From positions 1,736,001 to 1,800,000 of the forward strand of contig CM073199.1 in the NCBI GenBank assembly GCA_037042915.1: 64,000 bases of DNA, in the 5' to 3' direction. The translations under genes and the position numbers were made by a program. This document shows positions 20,870 through 31,377 of this stretch, piece by piece (within the stretch, counting starts at the first letter, position 1; the number at the start of each line of letters is the position of its first letter). Under the pieces are notes generated by a model. The model saw only the letters and a list, made by a program, of their open reading frames with translations, had not been told where the DNA came from and ran no database searches. This DNA comes from Auricularia sp. M13. Taxonomy: Eukaryota > Basidiomycota > Agaricomycetes > Auriculariales > Auriculariaceae.

Positions 20870-22516
20870 ATGGGCAAACGCGGCAGGGCGACATCTACGA
20901 CAGCCGGTGCAGCCAAGAAATATTTGTCAGTACTTTGTTACCGCGACCGGTGATACTGTCTCTAATTCTTGCACTTAGAAAGCGCAATTCTGAAACCCGA
21001 CCACGCTCTTTGTTCATTGACGAGTGAGATTTCTGTTGAAGTCGCTTCACGGACTACGCTTATTCCTGTGCAGCGAAGCCGAGGAGGCCGCCGAATCCGA
21101 GGACGAAGGCGCTGAAGAGGGCGAAGAAGACGACGGCGCTCTCTCGGATCATTCAACATTTTCCATGCTTACAAGGACTCAGGTCTGTTTTAATCAAGCC
21201 CGCGTAAATCGAATTGGAGCAACTGATTGTCTGCAAGCCCACTGTCAAGGACAACGAAGTCGATAAGGAACATTCTCTCGCCGATGCGGTCAGTGTTATG
21301 AGTTTGACCCGGGCTCTGAGTAACAGTACTAATTGGCTGCAGAGCACCGCAACCGCAGGGCCTTCGAATGCCGAAGGTTCTGAGGCGACTGGAGACAGTG
21401 CTGAAGTGGACAAGGACCTTAACCCCGACCCGCTCTTGGGTCCGGATACGGTGACCGTGAATACGGGAGTCGATTCTGCGGTCGCCGACGTCGATCCCAG
21501 CAGCAAGCTTAAACCCGCGCCCGTCGCAAAGGTTAGTATCTGATTTCATGATATCGAGTCTGCCAAGAATTGACCCCTAGCGTAGCCCGAACCGAAGTCG
21601 TCGCCCGACGTTGTCACGAAATCTTCGCCCGATGCTGGTACCAAATGGGTGCCAGGACGGCCCCGACTAAACGGGTGCGATCTCATTCGATGAGTTCCAA
21701 TGCATGGCTGAGTTTTCTTAGCCGCATTGACCGCATGCACGACTTTGCCAACGATGCTGAATTGACCTACTCTGTGCTCCGAGTGCCGGCGGATGCACGC
21801 ATTGTGACTTGCGACGACGCCGCTCGTGACCGTGTTCATGTGCTCGGGCGTCCCCTTGCCAACCGCCCTCAGACCATGGCTCCAATTACGATATGGCTTG
21901 TTGGTCGTCTATCCCGCGTATATCTGCGGGATGGATCAGGCAACCTCCCTAAGAGCGTCTCGGTCAACGTTCGCCTCCTCAGCTCCCGCGCTTTTCATGC
22001 AGCCACGACACTTCTCCGTCGCTTCTCCACGGATACTGCCGGTGAGCTCTTCCCCTCACGTACATATGGTACTGTCTCATCGTTCCCCAGGTGTTGAACA
22101 GTATGACGACGTCAGGGCTTCTCGTTGGATGAACGTGCGCACTCCCGGAGAAATAATGGACAGGGTACGACTTTGGCTTTCAACTGCACCTTTCCACTGA
22201 TCAGCATTACCAGACTGACAGCTTCGACGCTATATGGGATGCTCGAAAGTCCTTGAAGTCGCCGCGTGACAAGATGGAGCCTGTCTTCGCCACCAACGTC
22301 AAGAAAGGCGATTTGGTTCTCGTCGAAACTACGCTGGCCAGGTATCGTGTCAGCGACAAATCTGCGGCCTCGGAGACTACGTCACCCAATAAGTCACGGA
22401 AGCGTCGTGATAACTGGGCCGCCTACTTTTCCTTGAAGTCCATTTGCATCTTGGACGACACCGAGGTACAGGAAGATCCCAGCTCCATTGTTCCCGTCCA
22501 GACCTGGGAGCTGTGA
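20870..22516 (+). CDS. PITIW/GDLVLVE family member 2 with acidic N-terminal extension, 417 aa
   Basis: Nine exons (20870-20925, 20979-21023, 21074-21182, 21220-21288, 21343-21531, 21586-21674, 21722-22041, 22091-22164, 22214-22516) give 417 aa with matching phases. Residues 1-150 replace the AFPP region of its siblings. That part starts basic (MGKRGRATS), turns strongly acidic (EEAAESEDEGAEEGEEDD) and then low-complexity. The family core follows: TKWVPGRPRLN, the phase-2 intron, RIDRMH, APITIWLVGRLS, DARKSLKSPRDKM, KKGDLVLVETTL and YFSLKSICIL. The extension looks nuclear or chromatin-like, but this is inference. A separate acidic gene fused by mis-annotation is possible; against it, the exon ending TKWVPGRPRLN belongs to the family and is in phase with both sides. 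Confidence 0.65.
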
Positions 22517-22812
22517 TCATTCGGTAACGTTTATCCTTCCCTTCCGCCTTCCCTTCCGAATACTTAGTACCTGACTCTTCCGCTCCGTCTGTATCGATTG
22601 TATACTTTTGCTGACTGTATTTTTGCTCCTCGGATTTCATCTGCCGTACCGTATATGCTCCAGCCTATCCTCTATACGCCTTCTATCGTGTATTATTAGT
22701 ACCCCCGGCCAAATCCAACTCGTTTGGTACGCCTATTTTTCCGGGAGTCGACGAGCACGCAATGACGAAGTTCTGTTTAGACGATGTCCCGCAAGGTTGC
22801 GCGCAAGCCACA

Positions 22813-22819
22813 TATATAA
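22813..22819 (+). promoter_or_regulatory. TATA box of the gene at 22854
   Basis: tatataa lies about 35-41 bp upstream of the start codon, a compact promoter like that of the preceding paralogue. Confidence 0.55.
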
Positions 22820-22853
22820 GTCCTTGCTCCCGTTTCTGAGCTAGTTTAAGCTC

Positions 22854-23844
22854 ATGCCTGAGGACGTGCGCCGCCTCGAACCTTCCTGCAGCGTCCTTGA
22901 CCCCCTCCACGTCTTCAACGTCCCATTGCTCTCCAGAGCGTGTTTTATAGCTTTTCCACCTACACGACAGCTCGCGTGGGATAGCATGAGCACTATACTG
23001 CCCGAAGCACTTGAACCTCGGGCTTACAAATGGTTCGAGAATAACCCCGAGCTCAACAGGTTTGTGTCGCTCGCCTTTGTATACGGCATGACTCTCACAG
23101 TTGACAGGCGTATCCATTTCATGCATCGCCAGTCGGACGCGACCTCGCTGACCTACTCGATGACTTGCATCCCATCGAGCGTCTCCTTGATGCCCATGCG
23201 CTTCCAGAACGACGAGGACTGGAGGATCAGCGTACTATCCTACCCTATGACTGGCTCGCGCATGCAGGCGCCTGTTACGCTCTGGCTTGTCGGTTGTATC
23301 ACTCGCGTTCATCTTCACGAAGACCGTGCCGGCGTGCCCCCAAAACGGTTCTTTGTTCACGTCAAGCCTCTCGACAAGCGCGCTCTCGAGGTTGCCTGCG
23401 GTTTAGAGCTCAACTACAACGGTCGCGTAACGTTCGGTGAGTGTTGCCTCCGCCATCCACGCTATGTGCGTCGATCTGTGCGCAGCTGAAAACGCTTGAA
23501 GATCGCACGCCTTTGGAACTACCCGACGTCATGGTTAATCGTACCTACGCTCCGCCTGTGGACGGCCAAGAGGTCCGTGAATCACGTACGACGCTGTCGC
23601 ATGATTAACATATCCGTAGTCTCTTGAGAATCGTATCTACGACGGAACTAAGGGCCTCGCGACTCCTCGCAATACCATGACTTCGCTTCCGCTCAGTCAC
23701 CTGAAAGAAGGAGACCTCGTCCTTGTAGAGACTTGGCTGACTTGCTTTACTAAGCTCGACCAACCGGGCCTGGAGGAAGCGTACTATAACCTTCGTGCGT
23801 TGTGTCTTCTGGCCGATGGCTCTGATTTGGTTGCTGTACCCTGA
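22854..23844 (+). CDS. PITIW/GDLVLVE family member 3, 276 aa
   Basis: Four exons (22854-23059, 23108-23436, 23502-23572, 23620-23844) give 276 aa. It is the clearest copy of the family: CFIAFPPTRQLAWDS, YKWFENNPELN, phase-2 intron, RIHFMH, APVTLWLVGCITRVHL, FFVHVKPLDKRALEVA, GLATPRNTM, KEGDLVLVETWL and NLRALCLL. Exon sizes 329, 71 and 225 nt recur exactly in siblings (329 at 24160; 71 and 225 at 15526), which shows descent by whole-gene tandem duplication. The fold and role are unknown. No transmembrane or signal segment is seen. The 3' neighbour in the family starts about 315 bp downstream. Confidence 0.75.
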
Positions 23845-24159
23845 ATCGTAGATGCTCCTCATTTGTTCTCCTGTATGCCGTGTACGTACGACGCTGTCCA
23901 TAGTAATTGTGTACTCGCAGACAGCAGTGGTCACTATCTCGCGCATGAGCGAATTTATACATTACTTCACGTCATCGGTACTGGAAAAGAAAAAAAACAC
24001 GCGTCGAGGGGCCGTCTTGAAGTCCATGGAACCTAAATCCGATACCGGGATTTACCGGTGTGAACGTTCCAGAACATTCTAGCTTTTTCTGCTCGTTACG
24101 CGAATTAAAGCTGATTCCATGCGTCTCAGCCGTTATTCCCCACTCTGATCCCTCCATTC

Positions 24160-25126
24160 ATGTCAATCGCCGTTTCCACGTCCGTCATTGATGCGGTTTC
24201 GCTACAACTGGATCCCTTGCCCACCGCTGTGACACTGGCATATCCGCCGTCGACTTCAAAGGCTCGAGCGGTGGTCACGGAGCTCTTTCCTGACGCAGAG
24301 GAGCCGGAAAAGGTGGAATGGGTGTCCAACAGCGAGCTAAACGCGTAAGATAGCCATCTCCGCGACCGCTCTTGCTCATTTTAAATTGCCAGGCGTCTTC
24401 AACGCATGCACGTTTTTTCAGATTACGATACAAACACTTTTTCTGTTGCCAACATTCCGTGCAGTGGTCAATTTACTGCTGTACGATCTCCTGGTCACGC
24501 GCGCACGCGAGTTCTCGGGTATCCCCGGAGGATCTCGTCCACGTCGGCCGCTATACCCATGCCCATCACCATATGGCTAATTGGAAGAGTTGCGGACGTC
24601 GTGATGGACGCATCTGACGTGCAAGCGGCGTCGAATATCGACCTCTCTCTCGATATTTTGGACGATACGTCGCATTGTGTTGCGCGAGCATTGTTGCATC
24701 GCTACAGCAATGGACTCATCGGTGAGATACTTTTATATTTCCAACATATGGTTCTGAACAATGTCAAGAAACCCTTCCGCGCGGCCGCATCCCTATCTCG
24801 TTCCAACCAGAGCGATTATTCGGGCAGACTGTAAAGTCTAATCGGGTGCGTTATGAAGCCTGCTTTATATTTTATTGATAACTGACTGTGATTTACAGGT
24901 CAAATTTTGTGATGCCCGCGTCAGATTGTCGTCTCCAAGGGGAGAAATGCCATTGGCAAACGTTGAGAAAGGCGATCTGGTGCTAGTCGAGGTCGACTTT
25001 GTGCTGTACGCTCCATCGTTATACGACGGCGCCAGCGGTGCCACCACAACCTGGCTCCCAATATTTCATATGAAATCTGTCTGCTTGTTGGAAGCTAGGT
25101 CTCCAGACGCGGACGGTCAATCATAA
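24160..25126 (+). CDS. PITIW/GDLVLVE family member 4, 272 aa
   Basis: Four exons (24160-24344, 24393-24721, 24769-24845, 24899-25126) give 272 aa. Motifs are LAYPPSTSKA, VEWVSNSELN, the phase-2 intron, RLQRMH, MPITIWLIGRVADVV, CDARVRLSSPRGEM, EKGDLVLVEVDF and FHMKSVCLL. Exon 2 is 329 nt, the same as in the copy at 22854. The sequence between motifs is poorly conserved, so the family diverges quickly while keeping its open frame. That pattern fits selection to vary, though relaxed constraint cannot be excluded. Confidence 0.75.
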
Positions 25127-25204
25127 CCATGTATTTCCCGCTGAGACTCGCGATTGTTATAACTCCACATCTGCATTGACTAAACAACATGACTCAAAAC
25201 TTTC

Positions 25205-26476
25205 ATGCAACGTATTGACATCAATTGGGTAGCCGCAATGTCCTCTGGTAACTTGCACGATGCTGTTCAGCCGACGTACTCGGTTAGGGTTTCGGTGCCG
25301 AGAGGATCGTTTCCGTATATTAACCTCTGTGGTCCCATCCAAACCTTCTCGTCGTCCCTCGGTATCCCCATGTCCTTCGAGCTCTCTGGTCCCCCAACTC
25401 CTCCGCCACTCGGCACCAGCCCTTACGTCCTGTACCCTATTCAGTCCCCCGCGATAGTGTGGTAAGCATTTCCTCGCGCCACACCTTCGAAGACACCATC
25501 TAATCTTTCTTACAGTACTGGCAGGCGTACAAGAATGTGATCCACGCGTTCTGGACGTGGGAGGACTTTGCACGCTTCCTACACTCAGATACTCTCTTCT
25601 CCGAGGCGCGGCTTGGCGGCCTCGTGGGCTTATTTCAAGTCCTCGACAACCACCTGGCCTATCTCAGCAGCTATCAAATTACGATCTCGCTTTCCGACAT
25701 GTGTAACGCGGAGCAGACTGCAACAGGTCGTGCACTCTACGGCGCCGTCATTGCCAGGTTCGTCACTGCGTTTGCTACCTTACTAGGCCCGATCTTATAT
25801 GTCTGCATAGATCATATCTGCACCTCGAAGCGTACAGTGCTCTCGCCAGGCTTCTACAAAGTCGTTGCGAGGCCCGGTCCGAGTCAGACACTTCGTGTAC
25901 CGCGATGGGAAAGCTCGACGAGCTTCGACTGCAGTTGCCGTGCCCACTATCTACTTACAATGTCGGCGCTGTTGCATTGACGTCCTACTTTATCTTCTCC
26001 CTAGGCGTGATTTCAGTGCTGCGAGTCCTCCATTCGGAGACGGGGAACAATTGTTTCTCGGTCTGGCACCACATTCTCGCCGACTACGCCTCTATCGCCC
26101 AGATCCACATGGCCAGCTTGCACGAAGTTGATACGTCTGCCACGGACCTTCTTGCTGCAGCCTTCAAGGTCGAAGAAAGCTGCACGTTGGGTACGCTTCA
26201 TATTCTGCATGCTCTTTCGACCCAATTAATCACGTCAAACATGCAGGCCTCGTACCGCGCGGCATGCGTCCTCAAGTCAAGGCGCACATGCAGGAGCTCT
26301 ACCGTAGTCTGTCAACTAGTAGCGTGTAACTGTTATATCATTCGCCAGCGTTCGTCGTATCCCCAATATCAAACTCCGCCAGTTCTCGCTTGTTCTGGAA
26401 TCTTCGCGATGGCCTTCCTGTCCTAAAAGACCTTGTCATGCGCGACGGCGTCCCGACATCTTGTTCCTCCCCATGA
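25205..26476 (+). CDS. Unknown multi-exon gene, structure uncertain
   Basis: Several exon-like blocks read in order: an 80-residue Pro-rich start (from ATG 25205), a block with VIHAFWTWEDFARFL and LFQVLDNHLAYLSSYQ, a block with EAYSALARLLQSRCEA and a hydrophobic FIFSLGVISVLRVL, a block with GMRPQVKAHMQELYRSL, and an end reading NLRDGLPVLKDLVMRDGV. The later junctions have good GT-AG introns, but I could not join the first exon to the second in phase. It does not carry the PITIW motif and is not a family member, although it lies inside the array. It may be partly decayed. Confidence 0.4.
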
Positions 26477-27021
26477 CCACCAAGGCGCTGAGTTCATTCC
26501 CTGGTCCTCCGATTTACGGGCACGTACTCGACACTGCTCAACCGGACACGGACGCGGACGCTCGTACCGAACCGGTCTCCATGTTGCATCGTTTTCTGGC
26601 CAACCTGACCTTTAAGACTGTCGTATGTGCTGTCTGTTCGTCTTTATTACATCCCTCGTCTGGTACCACTCGTATACTGACCGCCGACCAACTTCGACTA
26701 TTACGACCCGTCCACCCCTATCTACGTCCTTACCATATACGTATGACCGCGTCGCCTATTGCGACGCTCTGCTCGATAAACGCGGATTTATATCGTCGAC
26801 CGCGCGCTATGCATGTATGTCTCCCTTGCTTGCGCTGCCTGGCCCGTTCGGAAACCCCGCCACTGTCCCTTGCGAACGGAAATTATACGGGTAACGATTG
26901 CGTGCTTATGACCAAATTGTGACGCGTGTAATGTGCTAGACGGGCATGTCAATTAACCTCTTGGAGGCTCGTCGTGCGCTCGCAATTAACTCCGCTTCCC
27001 GGCTTTCTTTCCCACCCGTGC
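26477..27021. other. No supported gene
   Basis: Open stretches here include FDYYDPSTPIYVLTIY, reminiscent of loop regions of agaricomycete multi-pass membrane proteins, but frames are interrupted and no gene model holds. Possibly the remnant of such a gene. Confidence 0.3.
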
Positions 27022-27885
27022 ATGAACCACTATCTCTTGCTCGACCTCGAATATCTGGTGCCACGCGCTCCCCGCGAGATGCTTTCTGCCGCGTTTCCTC
27101 CTTCGTCTCAACGCGGAGCGACTATCATCAATGCTCTGATGACCGAAGTCTCGGAGCCAGTGGCAACAACGTGGATCCGTGACAACGACCAGCTGAACGA
27201 GTACGTGCCTCCGCACCCTTTCACAATCCTCCCTTGACAATTAGTCTAGTCGGGTCAATCGCATGATCCACTTTTCCGACCGAGAGTCGCGCACATATTA
27301 CATGTCGTCCCTGCCGGCGATGATCCGATGGATGGATCTCACCCATCGCGAGCGCCGTGTCATGGTCCTTTCACTCGCTAAGCAAGTCGGTCGCAACGTC
27401 GTTCGTCTGCCCGTCACCATATGGGCCGTGGGCGTCGTCCGCAATTTTACCCGCCAACTCGGCAACGTCAATTCCGTCTCGTCCGTGACCATCCAACCCT
27501 TGGACCAACGTGCCGCTGGTATTGCACACGGCTTGGGCGCACGCTTTGTGCATACGCGGCCGGCCACTCCAGTTCCACTCACGCTCTCTGCAACTACCGA
27601 TGGCGCCTATGAAATCGTGCGTGCAGTGATCTTTGAAATAATGGATAGCCGTTGATGACCTCGTTCTAGTGCACGGATCCTACTCAAGTCGGCAAGGTCT
27701 ACGACGCGCGCGCCTCATTGCAGACCCCGCGGTCTTCGATGAACGTCGTACCGCTGCAGGAAGGCAGCCTTGTACTGTTGGAGATGTATTTCGTCCGCAT
27801 TCAGCCGGGCTGGAATCAGAGCTTCACGAGCAATCTGGCTCTCAAGGATGTATGTGTACTTCATGATGGACCGTTTACGACTTGA
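27022..27885 (+). CDS. PITIW/GDLVLVE family member 5, 253 aa
   Basis: Three exons (27022-27200, 27250-27616, 27670-27885) give 253 aa. Motifs are LSAAFPPSSQ, TTWIRDNDQLN, the phase-2 intron, VNRMIHF, LPVTIWAVGVVRNF, YDARASLQTPRSSM, QEGSLVLLEMYF and LALKDVCVL. It has one intron fewer than most siblings: the second intron is missing and the coding stretch it would split is shortened, so intron loss is likely. The ATG at 27022 was chosen because the family's AFPP motif follows about 40 residues later, as in the other copies. Function unknown. Confidence 0.75.
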
Positions 27886-28258
27886 CGTTGTCTTTCATTT
27901 CGATTCCACCTACTGTAGTTTCCCGTGATACTCTGTGTTAGCGTTATGAAGCTCTTTCTTTATCATTACATTCATCCGTTCTTGGACTACATACGGCTTC
28001 AGGTCTCCGCGGAACAAACGCGGATGTACCAGGTTATTCGGGTTCGAGTTCTTTTCTAAAAACAATCTTTTTCCGTTCATCGCAACGAACGAGGTGTTTC
28101 AGGACTTACAACGAAAACTCACAAGGAATGCCATTTTGGGAAGGCCCGGGCCCAGATCGGGGGCAGCTTTGTTTGGTCGTTGTTTGTCGCGACTGAACCT
28201 CGTCCGTTCACGTTCCACACCGCGCGCAACACCCGCCGTCCCTCCGCCCTCTTCGAAC
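27886..28258. other. Intergenic region
   Basis: No gene seen. This marks the switch from the lineage-specific island to conserved housekeeping genes and should contain the UBE2S promoter. Confidence 0.4.
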
Positions 28259-29328
28259 ATGGTGCGTCCTAGTAGACATGTGCGCGACATGCTGCCATTG
28301 CTGACGCCGGTGCCGACAGTATATCAACCCGACCGTGCAGCGGCGCCTCATGCGCGAGATCGCCCAGCTCAAGTCCGACCCGCCCGAGGGCATTCGCGTC
28401 GTCACCGACGAGGAGAACGTGTTGAATCTCGTCGGGATTATTGCTGGCCCGGGTATGCGCGTTTCCTATTGCTGGGATTTTGCGCGTGACAGTTCTGACT
28501 GTCACGCTCTGCTGCAGAAAACACGCCGTACGAGGGCGGGTACTTCAGGGTCAAGTTCAGCTTCACCGACGAGTTCCCCACGGCGCCGCCCAAATGTGCG
28601 TCTGCATGCCGCGTGTCCCGGTGCATAGAAATCTGACCGTGCAACCGTGGTGGTCTCACAACGGGCAGGCTGGTTCTCGACCAAGATATTCCACCCGAAC
28701 GTGTCCAAGAGCGGCGAAATCTGCGTCAACACGCTCAAGAAGGACTGGAAGCCGACCTTCGGGCTCGCACACATTCTCGTGACAATCAAGTGTCTGCTGA
28801 TCTACCCGAACCCGGAGAGCGCGCTCGACGACGAGGCCGGCAAGCTGCTGCTGGAGAACTACGACGACTATTGCAGCCGCGCGCGCATCATCACCCAGGT
28901 GCACGCAACGCCCAAGGTGCGCAGACCCCCCTATCCGTGTGCGGTCATGTGACCGGGCAGAAAAGCTGAGCCTCTCCACGTGATAGACCCGTCCTCCGGA
29001 ATTCGACGAGCCGCGGAAAGACGCTCAGGCTCCCGCGCCCGAGGCGACCGCTTCGGCGTCCTCGTCCTCGTCTGCTGCAACAGCATCGCGCCTGTCGCCC
29101 GCGCCATCTGATCTATCGCCGGAGGTTGCGTCCATTCTCGCGGCCATAACGGGCACCGAGAATGTCGGCACGCCGACCCCGCGCAGCGTCTCGTCCTCCA
29201 CCAACCCGCTGCAGCCGTCTAACGCCAGCCAACCGGCTGCGGAGGCGCCTGTGAAGCAGACATCGGGCGTGAAGCGCCCCGCGACGAGCGCCATCGACAA
29301 GCGGAAGAAGGCGCTCAAACGCCTGTGA
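28259..29328 (+). CDS. UBE2S: Ubiquitin-conjugating enzyme E2 S
   Basis: Five exons (28259-28261, 28320-28452, 28518-28595, 28669-28916, 28987-29328) give 267 aa. The UBC fold shows [47 protein letters not shown] with the catalytic Cys, and [20 protein letters not shown] long Ser/Ala/Pro-rich tail ends in KKALKRL, matching the Lys-rich, Leu-Arg-Arg-Leu-type end by which animal UBE2S docks on the anaphase-promoting complex. UBE2S extends K11-linked ubiquitin chains on APC/C substrates in mitosis. The first exon seems to be the start codon alone: the ATG is followed at once by a 58-bp intron, and the protein then reads [11 protein letters not shown]. An alternative without that intron would add 20 unrelated residues. 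Confidence 0.93.
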
Positions 29329-29734
29329 TCGCGTCGAGGCGCCCGGCACGCACCCTTTATTCGAGCTCGAAATGTCCTGCGTACACTGCGTTGTTGCTGC
29401 CATCTTGCGCATCCATATGTCCTTTGCTCTCTTCATTGCTGTTTTCCCTACCCACCCCTGCGTCTGTCTGTCGTCACTGTCCTCCCTCACACCTACATGT
29501 CCCCCTTTGCATCGCCCCCACGCCGCCGTGTAAGTATCTTGTGCGTCAGATCTATTGCAATTCATCGTCTATGTTCAGTCGTACTGCTTGAAACTTCTGC
29601 TGACTCGGAGCATCCCAGCTTTAAATGAAGACGGCCCCCGTAGTGCTGAGCAAGTCCAAGCTGAAAAAACCGCACCATGTAATATTATGGAGACGGAGCG
29701 TGCTTTCCAATGTTTCTCTGAATGATCCCACTGA

Positions 29735-30898
29735 CTACTCAAAAGTAACGGGTGCAATCGCCTTCAGGCTCTGGTCCAGATGTTCCCTGAGAGGGCCTGC
29801 ATCTCTGATGACGACGCGTTGGAGGTTAGACATACCGGCGAAGATGTCGCGCAGTTCTGAAATGACGTCTGGGCTGGCGATCGACGTGGCGGAAAAGGTG
29901 ACGGTCTTCAGCGTCGGCGAAGCGGTCGTCAAGAAGCGCAATAGCCCTTCCTCTTCAATTTCGAGGATTTCGAGTGTCTCCAACGAGGTAAAACGCCTCA
30001 GGCTAGACAGTGTGAGGGACGGCTTATGGAGAGAGAGGTGGCGGATCGCAACGGGCAGCTCGACAACAGCGCTTGCGCGGACACAGAATCTGAGAGTCGT
30101 GGGATGGTCCGAAATCTGAATCTTGTCTGGCATTTTGTATGCATGGAGCGTCTGCAGTTTTGGGAGCGAGAAGACCCCGTGAACGCCTCGGAGAGATAGT
30201 TGAGGGTCAACGCCGTAAGCTCCGCTTGGAACGCTCTGATGAGCTGGGCCCCGAGGTTGAAGGACGGAAGAAAGCGACGACCCATGAGTAGTGGGAGAAG
30301 CCGGTCGAAGGTTGCCTCGTGGGCGAGGTTGAAGAGTGAGAGCTCGCGCAAGTGACGGAGATGCGAGATCCCCGCAAGGTCCGACGGGGTAAAGACGACA
30401 GAGGGGTATTCAAAGGGCCTGCCGATATAGAGGCTGAGATGCTGCAAGCCCGTGCAGAGAGAAATGGTGCGGGCGACTAGCGCAAGGTGGGACACGACGC
30501 CGTCCACAGGCGCACGCTCTCTATCTGGGACGTCATCGTCGTATGACAACCTGACAGGACCCCAGACCTCGCCGAACCCGATGTGTAGCGTCCTAACGTT
30601 CTGCCGGCGTTGGTCAGAGCTCTCGAGTGCCCGAATCAGACTGGGTAGCTCGATACGGCTTTGCACAACTGGCTGAAATGGTACGGCCCGGGTGCCTCGA
30701 ACTTCCGCGGTATATGTGGCGGAAGAGTGCGATTTGCGCGGGCGCGGTCCAAGACCTGCAGACGAGCGCACACGCCGCCAACCTGGCATTGTGCTCACCG
30801 TCGCCAGGGGGGCGGGTGGGGTCCGCCACTGCATTAGACGGACCCGGAGAGATCAACTCGAAGATGAGCAGTAAGATGTCCTCTGGTACCTGCGCCAT
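29735..30898 (-). pseudogene. F-box/leucine-rich-repeat protein, probably broken
   Basis: The minus strand reads MAQVPEDILLLIFELISPG, a typical F-box start, then CALVCRSWTAPAQIALFRH. It continues as a leucine-rich protein of about 390 aa (RTLHIGFGEVWG, LQHLSLYIGRPF, LRHLRELSLFNLAHEATF, SLETLEILEIEEEGLLRFL). The frame must shift twice without an intron, near 30700 and near 30180, to keep the reading. Either this is a recent pseudogene or the assembly has two small indels. Such F-box/LRR proteins are numerous in agaricomycetes and usually recruit substrates to SCF ligases. A short relative lies just upstream at 31082-31258. Confidence 0.65.
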
Positions 30899-31081
30899 CA
30901 GCACTGTTACTGACAGCAAGCCGAGAAGCAGCTATGCGGCAAGAAGCTGAAGACAAGGAGAAGAAAGGTACTGAGCTCCACAAAACAAACAACTTGGAGT
31001 TCAGCGCAGTCTGATCATGAGCCGCTGCACCTCATTCTCCGAGGATTCTGAAGGTGATTTTCTTTCTAGTGCTTTGACGTT

Positions 31082-31258
31082 CTAGTCCCTTACGGACACC
31101 ATGCCTCCGGTCCAAGTTGCATCTGCAGCGAGAAAACCAAAAAACGCCGCAAGTCGGCCTGGACGCGCCGGACGCTGAGCGGGGTCCGTCGTGAACGAAA
31201 GGCTGCGTGAAACTTCGTCAAAAATAAGCCGTAAGACGTTCTCTGGCACGTTAGCCAT
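31082..31258 (-). pseudogene. Remnant of a second F-box gene
   Basis: A 58-aa minus-strand frame starts MANVPENVLRLIFDEVSRS, close to the start of the neighbouring F-box gene (MAQVPEDILLLIFELISPG). A diluted match follows (TDPAQRPARPGRLAA against ADPTRPPGDGEHNARLAA). It ends before the leucine-rich part. It lies less than 200 bp downstream in reading direction of nothing else and is best seen as the stump of a tandem duplicate. Confidence 0.6.
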
Positions 31259-31377
31259 TGCTGAACTTAAGACCTGGTTGGATAGGTAGGCAGGGAGTAG
31301 AGGACAAGTTGCAGTTCGGCGACCGGTCCGAGCCGACTCATCTTGTCCTCGGAGTCAGTCACTCTCCAAAGCATGCG

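Noticed and set aside
28438-28979. Open frames antisense to UBE2S
   Set aside because: They shadow the conserved E2 exons.
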